Source of the DNA: Saprospiraceae bacterium
Lineage (GTDB): Bacteria; Bacteroidota; Bacteroidia; Chitinophagales; Saprospiraceae
Assembly (NCBI GenBank): GCA_016714785.1
Contig: JADKCC010000030.1
Location: forward strand, 10,944-74,943
Direction: 5' to 3'
Length of the DNA: 64,000 bases
Part shown: positions 37,569 through 45,852 of the stretch, one piece after another
Position numbering within the stretch: position 1 is the first letter of the stretch
Layout: each line of letters begins with the position of its first letter
Position numbers and translations under genes: made by a program
Notes under the pieces: generated by a model
What the model was told of the DNA's origin: nothing
The model's database searches: none
What the model saw: only the letters and a program-made list of their open reading frames with translations

Positions 37569-38336
37569 TCATTTTGAATTGTAAAAGTATCTGATGATAG
37601 ACAAAACACCACTTGATTGGTCGCTGGAAAATTCGACCTGTGCATTTATAAGTTTACATCTAGCTAATATATTCTTAAGACCTAGTCCAAAATGATTGGA
37701 ATTAAGCGACATACCTATTCCATCGTCCTTGCAGATGATGATTAGCACTTCATGGTCATAAATCAGCTCTATTTGCAATATAGATGCTTTAGCATGTTTG
37801 ATAACGTTAGAGATTATTTCTTGAATAATTCTAAAAAGAATAAGTTGATGATCTTCCGATATTACAAAAGGTAAGCCTGCAATTGAAAAATTGGTTTTAA
37901 TATATTTCAGTCTATTCAGCCGGTCCATTTCAATCTGAATAGCTGTATGTAATCCCATAAAGGTAATGGAATCAGTATTCAGAGACCTTGACAAAGCCCG
38001 AATATCTTCTAAAACCTGACCAAGTAATGATATTGAATCTGAGAGTATCCGTTGGTCATCAGGATCTGAAGGTTGCTTCATCATCGACAGTTGAAGTTTA
38101 CTTACTGAGATAAGCTGACCAATATTATCATGAAGTTCCCAACTCATATTTTTCAACATGTGCTCTTGGCTTTCGATACGAGCAGCACCAATCGTTTTTT
38201 CGGTTTCAATTTGAGATTGTTTTTTTTCGAGAATAAACTTCAATCTTCTCTTATTGAAAATAAAAAATATTACAAATATCACCACAATCAGTGTAATCAA
38301 TATTATAACAAATGCCAATAAGAGTGTTTGAATCAT
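37569..38336 (-). CDS. Membrane histidine kinase (HisKA_3 type)
   Basis: About 255 residues. One N-terminal transmembrane helix, a short coiled segment, then the HisKA_3 box MSWELHDNIGQLISVSKLQL with the phospho-His, and a HATPase domain (NVIKHAKAS, CKDDGIGM, GLGLKNI). No sensor domain is fused; sensing may fall to the upstream membrane protein or lipoprotein. ATG at 38336 overlaps the preceding gene's TGA (ATGA), so the two are translationally coupled. It pairs with the NarL-type regulator downstream. Confidence 0.88.
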   Translation of the reverse strand: MIQTLLLAFVIILITLIVVIFVIFFIFNKRRLKFILEKKQSQIETEKTIGAARIESQEHMLKNMSWELHDNIGQLISVSKLQLSMMKQPSDPDDQRILSDSISLLGQVLEDIRALSRSLNTDSITFMGLHTAIQIEMDRLNRLKYIKTNFSIAGLPFVISEDHQLILFRIIQEIISNVIKHAKASILQIELIYDHEVLIIICKDDGIGMSLNSNHFGLGLKNILARCKLINAQVEFSSDQSSGVLSIIRYFYNSK

Positions 38337-38956
38337 TTCATCTTTGACGCCCATAAATAAGCAATTAAAAAACAAGCATGCATTATTACATTTAGTGCAA
38401 TTATTATTTGCATGATAAAACCAGCATCAGATAACGCATAATTTAAACAAATAATAACAGGTATAAACGGTATGTAAAAAAGTAATAAACCCAAGCTAAC
38501 CCAAAAGTGTTTTGACTTGTAAAACTCCATCACTTGATCTGACTGTAGCAACTGAATTAAATAAGCAGATACTAGCGATACTAAAATGATTGCCCCAGAA
38601 ATATAAGTTAAAATCTGCATCGCTGTAGTAATGTTAGTATTGATTACAGCATCTGCAATAAAAATAAAAATAAGGCCGACTGGAGCCCATTTAAAAAGGT
38701 GCTTCAGCCGGCTTGTATGAATAAGGGATTGAAATAACTTAATGAAGAGTAAAAATACAATTAATGAGTATATGTTATACAATACTTGACGGTTATACGC
38801 TACATAAGAAGACATTATTAATGAGCATGTTTCAACAAAAATAGTGGCAATAAGAAATGCAATCACAGCATAATCAAATTTATCCTTTTTGTAACTATAA
38901 AAACCAACAGCACTTAATGAAACTAATGGTAACAATATACTTATAATTTGTATCAT
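38333..38956 (-). CDS. Seven-helix membrane protein of unknown function
   Basis: A 207-residue hydrophobic protein with about seven transmembrane helices and few charged loops. No catalytic motif is seen. Its stop overlaps the start of the histidine kinase and it follows a lipoprotein gene by 17 bases. This makes it a plausible separate sensory subunit for the kinase, which lacks its own input domain. Family not recognised. Confidence 0.7.
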   Translation of the reverse strand: MIQIISILLPLVSLSAVGFYSYKKDKFDYAVIAFLIATIFVETCSLIMSSYVAYNRQVLYNIYSLIVFLLFIKLFQSLIHTSRLKHLFKWAPVGLIFIFIADAVINTNITTAMQILTYISGAIILVSLVSAYLIQLLQSDQVMEFYKSKHFWVSLGLLLFYIPFIPVIICLNYALSDAGFIMQIIIALNVIMHACFLIAYLWASKMK

Positions 38957-38973
38957 AAAAATATATATTGGGT

Positions 38974-39474
38974 TTATTGACCTTCGAACGGATAAATCTT
39001 TTTAGGAGGAAGTCCTGTATTGATATAATTTAAAACAGCCATTTGAAGATCTGGATCGTTGATAGGCTCATTGCCTGCGGCACCCTGAAACCATCCTGAC
39101 TTAACATTGTCAACACCAGTTGGCGCTATAAAAAAAGAAATGTTACCCTTAGATTTTTCATCATTATGTTTGGCAAAGTAAATACGGTAACCAGAGACTT
39201 CTTTTTTCTGACTTTTGGCCGTTTTCTTGGCCCACTTTACATAAGCATCCAAATCATCAACAGAGATCCAGCCATGGTTAGGTAAAGAATCAGTGGAAGC
39301 ATTTAAAGAATTTAAAAATTGGTGGTAATTATCCTGAATAACCACAGCTTTTTTGATACTTAATGTATCATTGTAACTAAATTTCAGAGGTTTATCATTA
39401 TCATCGATAGAAACCTTTGGATCACAGCTTACTAAAGCTATAAAAGAAAAAATAACTAAGAGTTGGTGTCGCAT
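38974..39474 (-). CDS. Lipoprotein heading a two-component operon
   Basis: A 166-residue protein with a lipoprotein signal (FSFIALVSC, Cys ~17). A soluble domain with KKAVVIQDNYHQFLNSL, WISVDDLDAYVKWAK and SGYRIYFAKH follows. It ends with ALSO-conserved features of small Bacteroidota lipoproteins, AVLNYINTGLPPKKIYPFEG, but I cannot assign a family. It is the first gene of a four-gene leftward operon with the membrane protein, kinase and regulator, and may present an envelope signal. Confidence 0.7.
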   Translation of the reverse strand: MRHQLLVIFSFIALVSCDPKVSIDDNDKPLKFSYNDTLSIKKAVVIQDNYHQFLNSLNASTDSLPNHGWISVDDLDAYVKWAKKTAKSQKKEVSGYRIYFAKHNDEKSKGNISFFIAPTGVDNVKSGWFQGAAGNEPINDPDLQMAVLNYINTGLPPKKIYPFEGQ

Positions 39475-40061
39475 AAAAATTTAATTTAAAGATTAAAATA
39501 ATGGCAAAAGTATCAAAGGACAAGATAAAAATAAAAGGTGAAAACCTTGAATCCATAGGGGAAAAACACCCTTTTTTTATATAAAAAATTAAATTTCGCA
39601 AATAAACACATATTTAATGGGTATTATCTATAAAATTAGGCATTCACTACAAGTAAAAACTAGCTTAAAATAAGAAGTACCAAATAATATTTCCATATCG
39701 TAAGAACTAACATTAACTTTCAATATAGGTGATATCGTGTCATGTTAGCAAAATGATCTTGGCTGTTAAAAACCTATCTTAAATTAGAAAGTGAAAATCA
39801 GAAAGGGGCAAATCTCAAAAAAAACACCCACAAAAACTGGGGCAAAACACTTGAATTATGGGGTTTTATCCTAACCTCAAATCTTGAAGATGGGCATAAT
39901 TTTGCAGCATAATATTTCTTAAATGTAATACTTTATACTGAAGTTTTGATTTTGATTCATAGTTAATATGGTAAGTACCGCAACATATCAATCAAGATGG
40001 CAGGAAATAAGGAAATTAGATTTAAACAAAATATTACTATAAATTTTGCAAAATTTAACCA
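39475..40061. other. Divergent intergenic region, ~590 bp
   Basis: Separates the leftward two-component operon from the rightward subtilisin cluster. On the minus strand a TACTTTTG box (39505-39512) 31 bases before the lipoprotein start could be its -7 element. The middle shows no gene or clear structure. Confidence 0.4.
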
Positions 40062-40098
40062 GGAGTAACCCGAAAAGCCTTCATAGAGTAGGGATAAA
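40062..40098 (+). promoter_or_regulatory. Shared 37-nt upstream element, copy 1
   Basis: GGAG.AA.CCGAAAA.CC....TAGAGTAGG.ATAAA, ending 20 bases before the subtilisin ATG. A copy matching at 29 of 37 positions precedes the Cys-rich gene at the same distance. A GTAACCC-N16-GTAGG reading resembles an ECF-type -35/-10 promoter; an operator or leader RNA is also possible. Confidence 0.65.
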
Positions 40099-40118
40099 CA
40101 ATATTAAATTTATAAAAA

Positions 40119-41501
40119 ATGTCAAAGGTAAAAAAAGACGAAAATCAAGTTGAATATACTGGTCGATATTTAGTCTTGATGCCAGAAAACACTGATACTG
40201 GTGTTAGCGCATTAGGCACTTTAAACAGTATAAGTGGACTTAATCTTAAGAGTTCTACTGAATTTGAAAACGAGGTATTTACAACTAAAGATCTGGACAG
40301 CTGTGATGGTATTCTACTAGAAAATATCGGAGTAGCTATAGTGAACAAAAATCCGAATTTTGAAGTGGGTATCGGAACTATGACAGAAGATCACAACATG
40401 ATTGTTGAAAAAGAAAGAGTGGTATATGCTATAGATAAGCTAAATCCTGAAGCAAAAAATTATATGCACGGATACCGTGATGCCGTGAATGTTTTGAGTG
40501 AAATGTTACTTGGCGATGCGGAAACGGATACAATAATGGCTGAAGACGAAGGCATCAATGCAGCAGCTGTAGGAGCAACTTGGGGCCTAAAGGCAACAAA
40601 AGTAGTCCCTTCCAGTTTGTTATTTTCTAACCCATATAGTGGTGTAAATGTAAAAGTCGCCATACTAGATACAGGGTTTGATTTTAATCATCCAGATTTT
40701 GTAGGAAGACCAATTGTGCAACGATCCTTTATACCTGGTGAAGCCACCCAAGACTTACATGGACACGGTACGCACTGCACAGGAACAGCTTGCGGACCAA
40801 TCAACCCTCCAGGTAATTTTGAACGATATGGAATAGCTCATAAAGCTAACATCTATATAGGAAAAGTTTTAAGCAATGCAGGTAGTGGCACCGATGGGCA
40901 AATACTTGCGGGTATCAATTGGGCGCAAGGACAAGGATGCAAAGTGATTAGTATGTCTTTGGGTGGAAGAGTCACAGGAGCTGGATTTTCTGCAATCTAT
41001 GAAAACACCGCATTAAACTTGTTGAACAGAGGTACCTTGATCGTTGCTGCAGCGGGCAATGACTCCAATCGACCAGGCCAAATAAATCCAGTGTCTCACC
41101 CAGCAAATTGCCCTTCAATTATGGCAGTTGGCGCTGTAGATGCACAAATGAATGTCGCTAGATTTTCAAATGGTGGCTTATTTCTGGCTTATGGCGCAGT
41201 GGATATAGTAGGGCCGGGAGTAGGAGTATTTTCGTCTGTGTCCACACCGCACTCACCCAATATGGGGCCAGTAGGTATCCAAAGAGGCAATGCCAATGGG
41301 ACTAGTATGGCAGCACCACATGTAGCTGGGATTGCAGCACTGTGGATAGAAGCATCTAGTCTAACAGGGCGAGCACTTTGGTCAAAACTCTTAAGTACAG
41401 CGAAGCCACTACCGCAGCATCCAACAAGAGATGTAGGTGCAGGGTTAGTGCAAGCACCCAACAAAAGACGCTTACCTGTGCGATGGCCAGCTCCATTTTG
41501 A
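40119..41501 (+). CDS. Subtilisin-like (S8) serine protease without signal peptide
   Basis: A 460-residue S8 peptidase with an intact triad: Asp184 in VAILDTGFDFNHPDF, His216 in HGHGTHCTG and Ser396 in GTSMAAPHVAG. The oxyanion Asn lies in AAAGNDSN. The first ~170 residues form a propeptide-like region starting YTGRYLVLMPENTD. No Sec or lipoprotein signal and no T9SS sorting domain are visible, which is unusual for this family. It opens a rightward cluster with a stand-alone propeptide-like gene, a Cys-rich gene and a DUF1360 gene, and shares its upstream element with the Cys-rich gene. Confidence 0.9.
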   Translation: MSKVKKDENQVEYTGRYLVLMPENTDTGVSALGTLNSISGLNLKSSTEFENEVFTTKDLDSCDGILLENIGVAIVNKNPNFEVGIGTMTEDHNMIVEKERVVYAIDKLNPEAKNYMHGYRDAVNVLSEMLLGDAETDTIMAEDEGINAAAVGATWGLKATKVVPSSLLFSNPYSGVNVKVAILDTGFDFNHPDFVGRPIVQRSFIPGEATQDLHGHGTHCTGTACGPINPPGNFERYGIAHKANIYIGKVLSNAGSGTDGQILAGINWAQGQGCKVISMSLGGRVTGAGFSAIYENTALNLLNRGTLIVAAAGNDSNRPGQINPVSHPANCPSIMAVGAVDAQMNVARFSNGGLFLAYGAVDIVGPGVGVFSSVSTPHSPNMGPVGIQRGNANGTSMAAPHVAGIAALWIEASSLTGRALWSKLLSTAKPLPQHPTRDVGAGLVQAPNKRRLPVRWPAPF

Positions 41502-41532
41502 GCATTTGAGCTTTGACAAGTACAATAAAATA

Positions 41533-41575
41533 ATCTGACATACCTGACTTTAATAAGGGTCAGGTATGTATTATC
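41533..41575 (+). terminator. Hairpin between the protease and propeptide-like genes
   Basis: ACATACCTGAC (41538-41548) and GTCAGGTATGT (41559-41569) form a perfect 11-bp stem, extended by ATAAT/ATTAT after a bulge. No strong T tract follows. It could be a partial terminator or an mRNA-stabilising hairpin. Confidence 0.45.
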
Positions 41576-41597
41576 TTACTTTTAAATTTACAGTAAA

Positions 41598-41804
41598 ATG
41601 AAATCAAAATGGTTAATTCTTACCACACCAGAAGACTTTTCAAATGTTTCGGCGATGGTATCAAAAAGAAAAATTGAAATTCTCAATCACTTAGAAAATA
41701 TATTTGTGATAGAAATCAATACAACCAAAAAGAAAGCTGAAAATTTAAAAAACGTCCAAGGAGTATTGTCTGTAGAAGAAGAAGGTTACCTATCCATACA
41801 ATGA
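41598..41804 (+). CDS. Stand-alone subtilisin propeptide/inhibitor I9-like protein
   Basis: A 68-residue protein without signal peptide. Its layout, a first strand KWLILTTPEDFSNVSAMVS, IFVIEINTTKKKAENLKNVQ and the ending GVLSVEEEGYLSI, fits the beta-alpha-beta-beta-alpha-beta fold of I9 propeptides, in which the last strand reads V..VE.D. Such domains chaperone or inhibit subtilisins. Its position ~95 bases after an S8 protease gene supports that reading. Similarity is by pattern only. Confidence 0.55.
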   Translation: MKSKWLILTTPEDFSNVSAMVSKRKIEILNHLENIFVIEINTTKKKAENLKNVQGVLSVEEEGYLSIQ

Positions 41805-41966
41805 GTTAGATCCAGCTTCTGCAGTAGATACCAAACAATTCTTAATTCAACTTAGCGTAGTTTCAAAATTTTATTGGCTATCGGATAGCAATTAAAACGC
41901 ATTTAAACACGCATTTCAAAAAAATATTTTCAAAGTAAAAATTAGGTAATTAATTTTTACAAAAAC

Positions 41967-42003
41967 GGAGGAAACCGAAAATCCGACTTAGAGTAGGTAT
42001 AAA
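41967..42003 (+). promoter_or_regulatory. Shared 37-nt upstream element, copy 2
   Basis: Matches the element before the subtilisin gene (GGAG, CCGAAAA, CC, TAGAGTAGG and ATAAA at the same spacing) and ends 18 bases before the ATG of the Cys-rich gene. Surrounding sequences differ more, so the block is selectively conserved. Confidence 0.65.
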
Positions 42004-42021
42004 TTTTTAAATGTATAATTA

Positions 42022-43119
42022 ATGGAAACGATAGATTTTAAATTTCCAAAAGAAGTGAACTCATCATCTGAAGAAAAAAAATTATTCAGAGATTTCAGAA
42101 CTGCAGAAAACACCATCTCTTCAGCAACTTTAGATGATGAAGAAATGCCAGTGTTTGCAGAAGTAAAAGGAATGCCACTTTTTGCAAGCGATGTTGCAAA
42201 ATTGCATGAAATTTCGACCAGCTCAAGTCCATTGGCAGAGGCTGTTTCAAACCAAAAAGCAACACCTGAAGAAATCATTGGTACGCTTTCAACTTCATTG
42301 CTTACATTAGAATATGTAAAAATGAAAAGTGCATTAAATACAGCCCTAAGCAATGCTGCTAATGAGCAAGAAAAGGCCAAAATCAACGCTACTTATAAGG
42401 AAGCCATCAAAAGTTTCCAAATGGCGTATTCTTCCATTGGACTGAAAGGTATTAATGAAAGAACTATGGATGGATATTCTACTGAAATATTGAAAGATAC
42501 GAATGCATTCAATTCTGTGGTAAACATCTATAACTCCAAACTATTAGTAAAACAACCAGGAAAGCCCATTTTTAGTGCTTCATCTGTGGCAGTGGGCAAG
42601 TTTGAAACAGAAGTGGCCAAAATAGATGATAATTTGGTAGGCGTTACCGTTTTACCACTTAATATATGTAAACGGCCATTTGTACAAGGGTCATTTACAA
42701 AGCACTTTGGCCAATCTTTTAATTTAAGAGTAACCATTTCTTTGCCATGTGTGACTAAAAGGTGTTGGGGTATTCCTTGTGGTTTTGGTTGGTGTACACA
42801 CACTTACACCCTTGCCAATCTTAGTTACAATGTAGATCTTTCTGTAGGCTACAAACTAACTTGTTGTGGTGGTAGCGCTTGGGGATCAGCATCTGCAAAT
42901 GTATGTGCTTCCCTGTTAGGCAAACAATTTTGCGCTGGTTGTTCTGCCAACATTGTCGGAGTGGCAGGAATTTCTAGAACGCCAAACGCTAGTAATTGTA
43001 TTTATGGATTGGGCTTGAGAGCACAATTAAAATGCACATTTGCAGGTATCACAGTATTAAATGTGTCCGTGCCATTTGCACATACTTTTACAGGGCCTTG
43101 TCCTCCACTTCCTTGTTGA
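42022..43119 (+). CDS. Leaderless Cys-rich two-domain protein of unknown function
   Basis: A 365-residue protein that I do not recognise. Residues ~1-190 are helical and Cys-free, with a FAEVKGMPLFASDVAKLHEI segment. The C-terminal ~155 residues are beta-rich with 14 Cys, including WGIPCGFGWC, KLTCCGGS, FCAGCSANI and the terminal GPCPPLPC. Many disulfides would be expected, yet no Sec, lipoprotein or T9SS signal is present. Export by another route or release on lysis is possible. The shared upstream element ties it to the S8 protease. Possible roles are toxin, adhesin or protease substrate; none is proven. Confidence 0.75.
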   Translation: METIDFKFPKEVNSSSEEKKLFRDFRTAENTISSATLDDEEMPVFAEVKGMPLFASDVAKLHEISTSSSPLAEAVSNQKATPEEIIGTLSTSLLTLEYVKMKSALNTALSNAANEQEKAKINATYKEAIKSFQMAYSSIGLKGINERTMDGYSTEILKDTNAFNSVVNIYNSKLLVKQPGKPIFSASSVAVGKFETEVAKIDDNLVGVTVLPLNICKRPFVQGSFTKHFGQSFNLRVTISLPCVTKRCWGIPCGFGWCTHTYTLANLSYNVDLSVGYKLTCCGGSAWGSASANVCASLLGKQFCAGCSANIVGVAGISRTPNASNCIYGLGLRAQLKCTFAGITVLNVSVPFAHTFTGPCPPLPC

Positions 43120-43157
43120 TTGTTGAGCGAAATTTACCAACTAGTTTAAATTAAAAT

Positions 43158-43454
43158 ATGTTGTTACAAATTGAATTTACAAACTGGTTCTGGCTGGTGA
43201 TCTCTATCTTGACAGTATGGAGACTCACCAGCCTCCTTTGTTATGAAGAAGGGCCATTTAAGATATTTAATAAGGTACGCAGGTATCTGTACAAATTAAA
43301 CCTTGGTAGTTTAGTAGAATGTTTTCACTGTATGGCTATATGGGTGTCAATATGCATAGTGGTGCTGATGTATCCAATAAAATTTGAAATATTTTTGATA
43401 ATATTCGCAGTAGCGGGAGGTGCATCCATTATTGAAAGAAGATTGGTAAAATAA
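43158..43454 (+). CDS. DUF1360 membrane protein
   Basis: A 98-residue protein with two or three transmembrane helices. It carries the DUF1360 pattern: WRLTSLLCYEEGPFKIFNKVR, then the intramembrane motif ECFHCMAIWVS. DUF1360 proteins are small membrane proteins found in phage-like and sporulation contexts; function unknown. It follows the Cys-rich gene by 38 bases, so it is probably co-transcribed and may assist that protein's export, anchoring or immunity. Confidence 0.8.
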   Translation: MLLQIEFTNWFWLVISILTVWRLTSLLCYEEGPFKIFNKVRRYLYKLNLGSLVECFHCMAIWVSICIVVLMYPIKFEIFLIIFAVAGGASIIERRLVK

Positions 43455-43604
43455 TGATTTTATGTAGTTGTTTTGGGCATTGCCCTATAGTATAATAATA
43501 CTGGTTTTACGTACAATTATGATTCATCGATTTTGGTGCTATTTTTGCCTGTAAGAAGTAAAAATCGTGACAAAATCAAATTACCTTAATTGTCACCATT
43601 TACC

Positions 43605-43828
43605 TTAGTAGGGTCTGCTTGGTGTGGGTTAAAACATTGATATACAATTTTTAACATTCAATTATTAAATATCAAAGGCATTTAAGTAGTTAGACTTTAA
43701 ACCCTTGTACCTTGCCTTTAGCATTTGCCCTAGTTCTTCATTCTCTATTGCTTGTTTTTTGAATGATAGTCTCCGTTAAACTAACAACCAAAAGTAACAG
43801 CTGGCTTTTCAGCAGCTCCTAATTCTAC
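43605..43828. mobile_element. MITE-like element, third copy
   Basis: Starts AGGGTCTGCT and ends with the inverted family end: TCTATTGCTTGTTTTTTGAA, TAGTCTCCGTTAAACTAACA and AACAGCTGGCTTTTCAGCAG. The terminal repeats are imperfect compared with the copy at 5923. No gene inside. Confidence 0.7.
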
Positions 43829-43925
43829 TTTGTCAAATTAGTATTTTAAAAAAATTGAGACTAAAAAAGGGATTTCTCAGTCGCTAAAACTCCTTCGAAA
43901 TGACCTAGTATTAGAGTTTAAAGTA

Positions 43926-43970
43926 GGGAGATGAAGAGAGTTCGGCGAGGCCGAACTCTCTTCATCTCCC
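43926..43970. repeat. Perfect 21-bp-arm palindrome with 3-nt loop
   Basis: Arms 43926-43946 and 43950-43970 are exact inverted copies around GAG; a bulged G-T/A-C pair extends them. No T tract follows either arm. An outer GAAATGACC/GGTCATTTC pair encloses it. This is unusually long and perfect for a terminator. Confidence 0.9.
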
Positions 43971-44099
43971 ACTTTTCCTTATCAGCCTTGGTCATTTCTC
44001 ACCACAGAGTGGTGAGAAAACTTATTTTATTCAAATAGGTCAAAGTAGATCTAATTACCGAATCAGGTACGATTTTATAATATTAAATTAATACAGAAA

Positions 44100-44351
44100 A
44101 TGAACGAAAATAATTTGTGTTGTGGACAGATACCCACCAAAAAAACAGACCTAACCATATCAAACATGCCAGAAAACCCAAAGGTAGAAAATGGTGTAGA
44201 AATAATATACCTAGGTGCAGGAGATGTCAAAGTAGAAGGGCCAAATAGCGGCTTAACCTATTATGCATCCAATTACAGGAGACGTTTGGAGGTTGAAACG
44301 GCAGATGTCAGCAGTATTTTGAAAGATGCAGACTTTATAATTAAGCCATAG
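44100..44351 (+). CDS. Small SH3-like protein of phage-associated type
   Basis: An 83-residue protein. The central VEIIYLGAGDVKVEGPNSGL, then TYYASNYRRRLEVETADVSS and ILKDADFI, resembles small beta-barrel proteins common in phage structural clusters (pattern Y.G.G...V.GP.TG..Y.F, then V...D...LL....F). Two N-terminal Cys (LCCGQ) are unusual. No other phage genes are adjacent. It may be an outlying member of the subtilisin/Cys-rich cluster, separated by repeats. Confidence 0.5.
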   Translation: MNENNLCCGQIPTKKTDLTISNMPENPKVENGVEIIYLGAGDVKVEGPNSGLTYYASNYRRRLEVETADVSSILKDADFIIKP

Positions 44352-44460
44352 GAAGTTGGATCAACACGGTCTATTTCATTAGAATATACATCCAACAAAT
44401 GTAAGGATAATTATCAGATAATGGATATTGTCACATTGTCAAATGCCATTCTCACAAACA

Positions 44461-45852
44461 TCAAAACTGAACACCTATACCTAAGGAAATATTAAAGATG
44501 CTCGGTTTACTGATGGTATTTTCTGCATTTATATTGGAAATAAACTTATGATACCCGATCATCGACTGTACATAGTACCTATTACTGATTGCGTATTTTA
44601 CGTTCAAAGATGAAAGGTAACCTATCTGCATTTTATCATTGTATTGTGGCATAACGCCATCATAAGCAACAATCTCGTCATTCCAAAGTGTTTTGCCATT
44701 GCCGAATTTAGATAATGTAAAAAATAAACCTGCAGAAGTCTTAAATGACCACTTATTATGCTCCCATTGGTAGCCTGGACTGAGAGATAGTAACACGCTG
44801 TTTTGTTCATTTCTGTGTCTCAGGGTTCTATCCACTGTCTCATAGATGCTGGCTTTACCACGTATCAATGATTTTTCGCCAGACAAAAGGTTTTCTTCCA
44901 CTTTGACAATCACATTATCTACTTCCAAACTGTTGATTTTGGTACCTGAGTAGTAAAACTCACTATACCATTTTTGATAGTCCAAACTGGTCTTTAGGAA
45001 AAAATATTTCGACATACGTACTTCGTTATGTAATGCAATATGATATCCTGGCAGTTCTTTTTCTGAAATTGTAGCTTTATGTTGTTCTGTATTGAGTTTA
45101 AGATTGGCAGATGACCCTATTTTCCAAAAAATCACACCTGAAGTTAACGATATATCCATAGATCCAAGATAGGTTTTACTATCTTTTTGTAATGGAATAA
45201 TAGATTTCACTTCTAAAACAGGTAATAACGTTTCACTATTGGATCGAATATTGGGTCGTATGATACTGGTAATTAGCTCTACCTTAATCATATCTTTGGC
45301 ATTTGTAATATTTGAGACATTGATTAATGGATCGATAATCTTTGTATTTTCTGGTACTTGGTTAGACAGATCGGAATTGATCAAAGTCACAGATTCTGAG
45401 ATATTGCTATCTTCATTATGTTCATTTTGTGCCGCTATTTTAGCTCCTTTTGAACCTTCGTTGCTTGATTCCTTTTGGTTAATCAATTGATTAGCTTTTG
45501 CATTAATATTCATCACTTTAGTTAATATGACTGCATCATCACCTTTTTGCCTATCTGAGATCAAAGCCTTTTCGGAAGCAATTATATTTTGCCCATTGTC
45601 TTCTTTGACCATATTTTCTTTAATGTCTTTGGGTATCTCAATATTTGGCTCATTAGTTGATGTCATTAGATAATATCCCACAAAACCACTGACGATCAGC
45701 ATAGGCACAAACCACCAAAATATGACCCTACGTTTTTTTTCTTTTTTTCCCATTTTTTGAAAAATGCCATCACTCATTTCTTCCCAAGACATGTCAGAAG
45801 GAAGATCGTCTTCCTTCCTTAGATTATCTCTCAATTTATTGTAATATGCCAT
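44461..45852 (-). CDS. Membrane-anchored sigma-factor partner with C-terminal beta-barrel
   Basis: A 463-residue protein in three parts. The N-terminal ~45 residues are cytoplasmic and basic (SDMSWEEMSDGIFQKMGKKEKKRR), suited to sigma binding. One transmembrane helix follows (VIFWWFVPMLIVSGFVGYYL), then a disordered periplasmic linker to ~residue 220. The C-terminal ~240 residues have alternating aromatic strands and end FNISLGIGVQF, like an outer-membrane barrel. Its start overlaps the sigma gene by 17 bases. The layout would let one protein span the envelope and signal to the sigma factor. Confidence 0.75.
   Translation of the reverse strand: MAYYNKLRDNLRKEDDLPSDMSWEEMSDGIFQKMGKKEKKRRVIFWWFVPMLIVSGFVGYYLMTSTNEPNIEIPKDIKENMVKEDNGQNIIASEKALISDRQKGDDAVILTKVMNINAKANQLINQKESSNEGSKGAKIAAQNEHNEDSNISESVTLINSDLSNQVPENTKIIDPLINVSNITNAKDMIKVELITSIIRPNIRSNSETLLPVLEVKSIIPLQKDSKTYLGSMDISLTSGVIFWKIGSSANLKLNTEQHKATISEKELPGYHIALHNEVRMSKYFFLKTSLDYQKWYSEFYYSGTKINSLEVDNVIVKVEENLLSGEKSLIRGKASIYETVDRTLRHRNEQNSVLLSLSPGYQWEHNKWSFKTSAGLFFTLSKFGNGKTLWNDEIVAYDGVMPQYNDKMQIGYLSSLNVKYAISNRYYVQSMIGYHKFISNINAENTISKPSIFNISLGIGVQF

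Larger units (their letters stand above)
43538..44045. repeat. Dispersed intergenic repeat, long copy with nested inserts
   Basis: Same ordered blocks as 20742-20929, but interrupted by a MITE-like element (43605-43828) and by ~110 bp with a long palindrome, flanked by GAAATGACC and GGTCATTTC. The layout shows insertion into, or deletion from, an older repeat. Confidence 0.7.

Noticed and set aside
40119..41501. Subtilisin as a T9SS cargo
   Set aside because: The C terminus (KRRLPVRWPAPF) has no sorting domain and the N terminus has no signal peptide.
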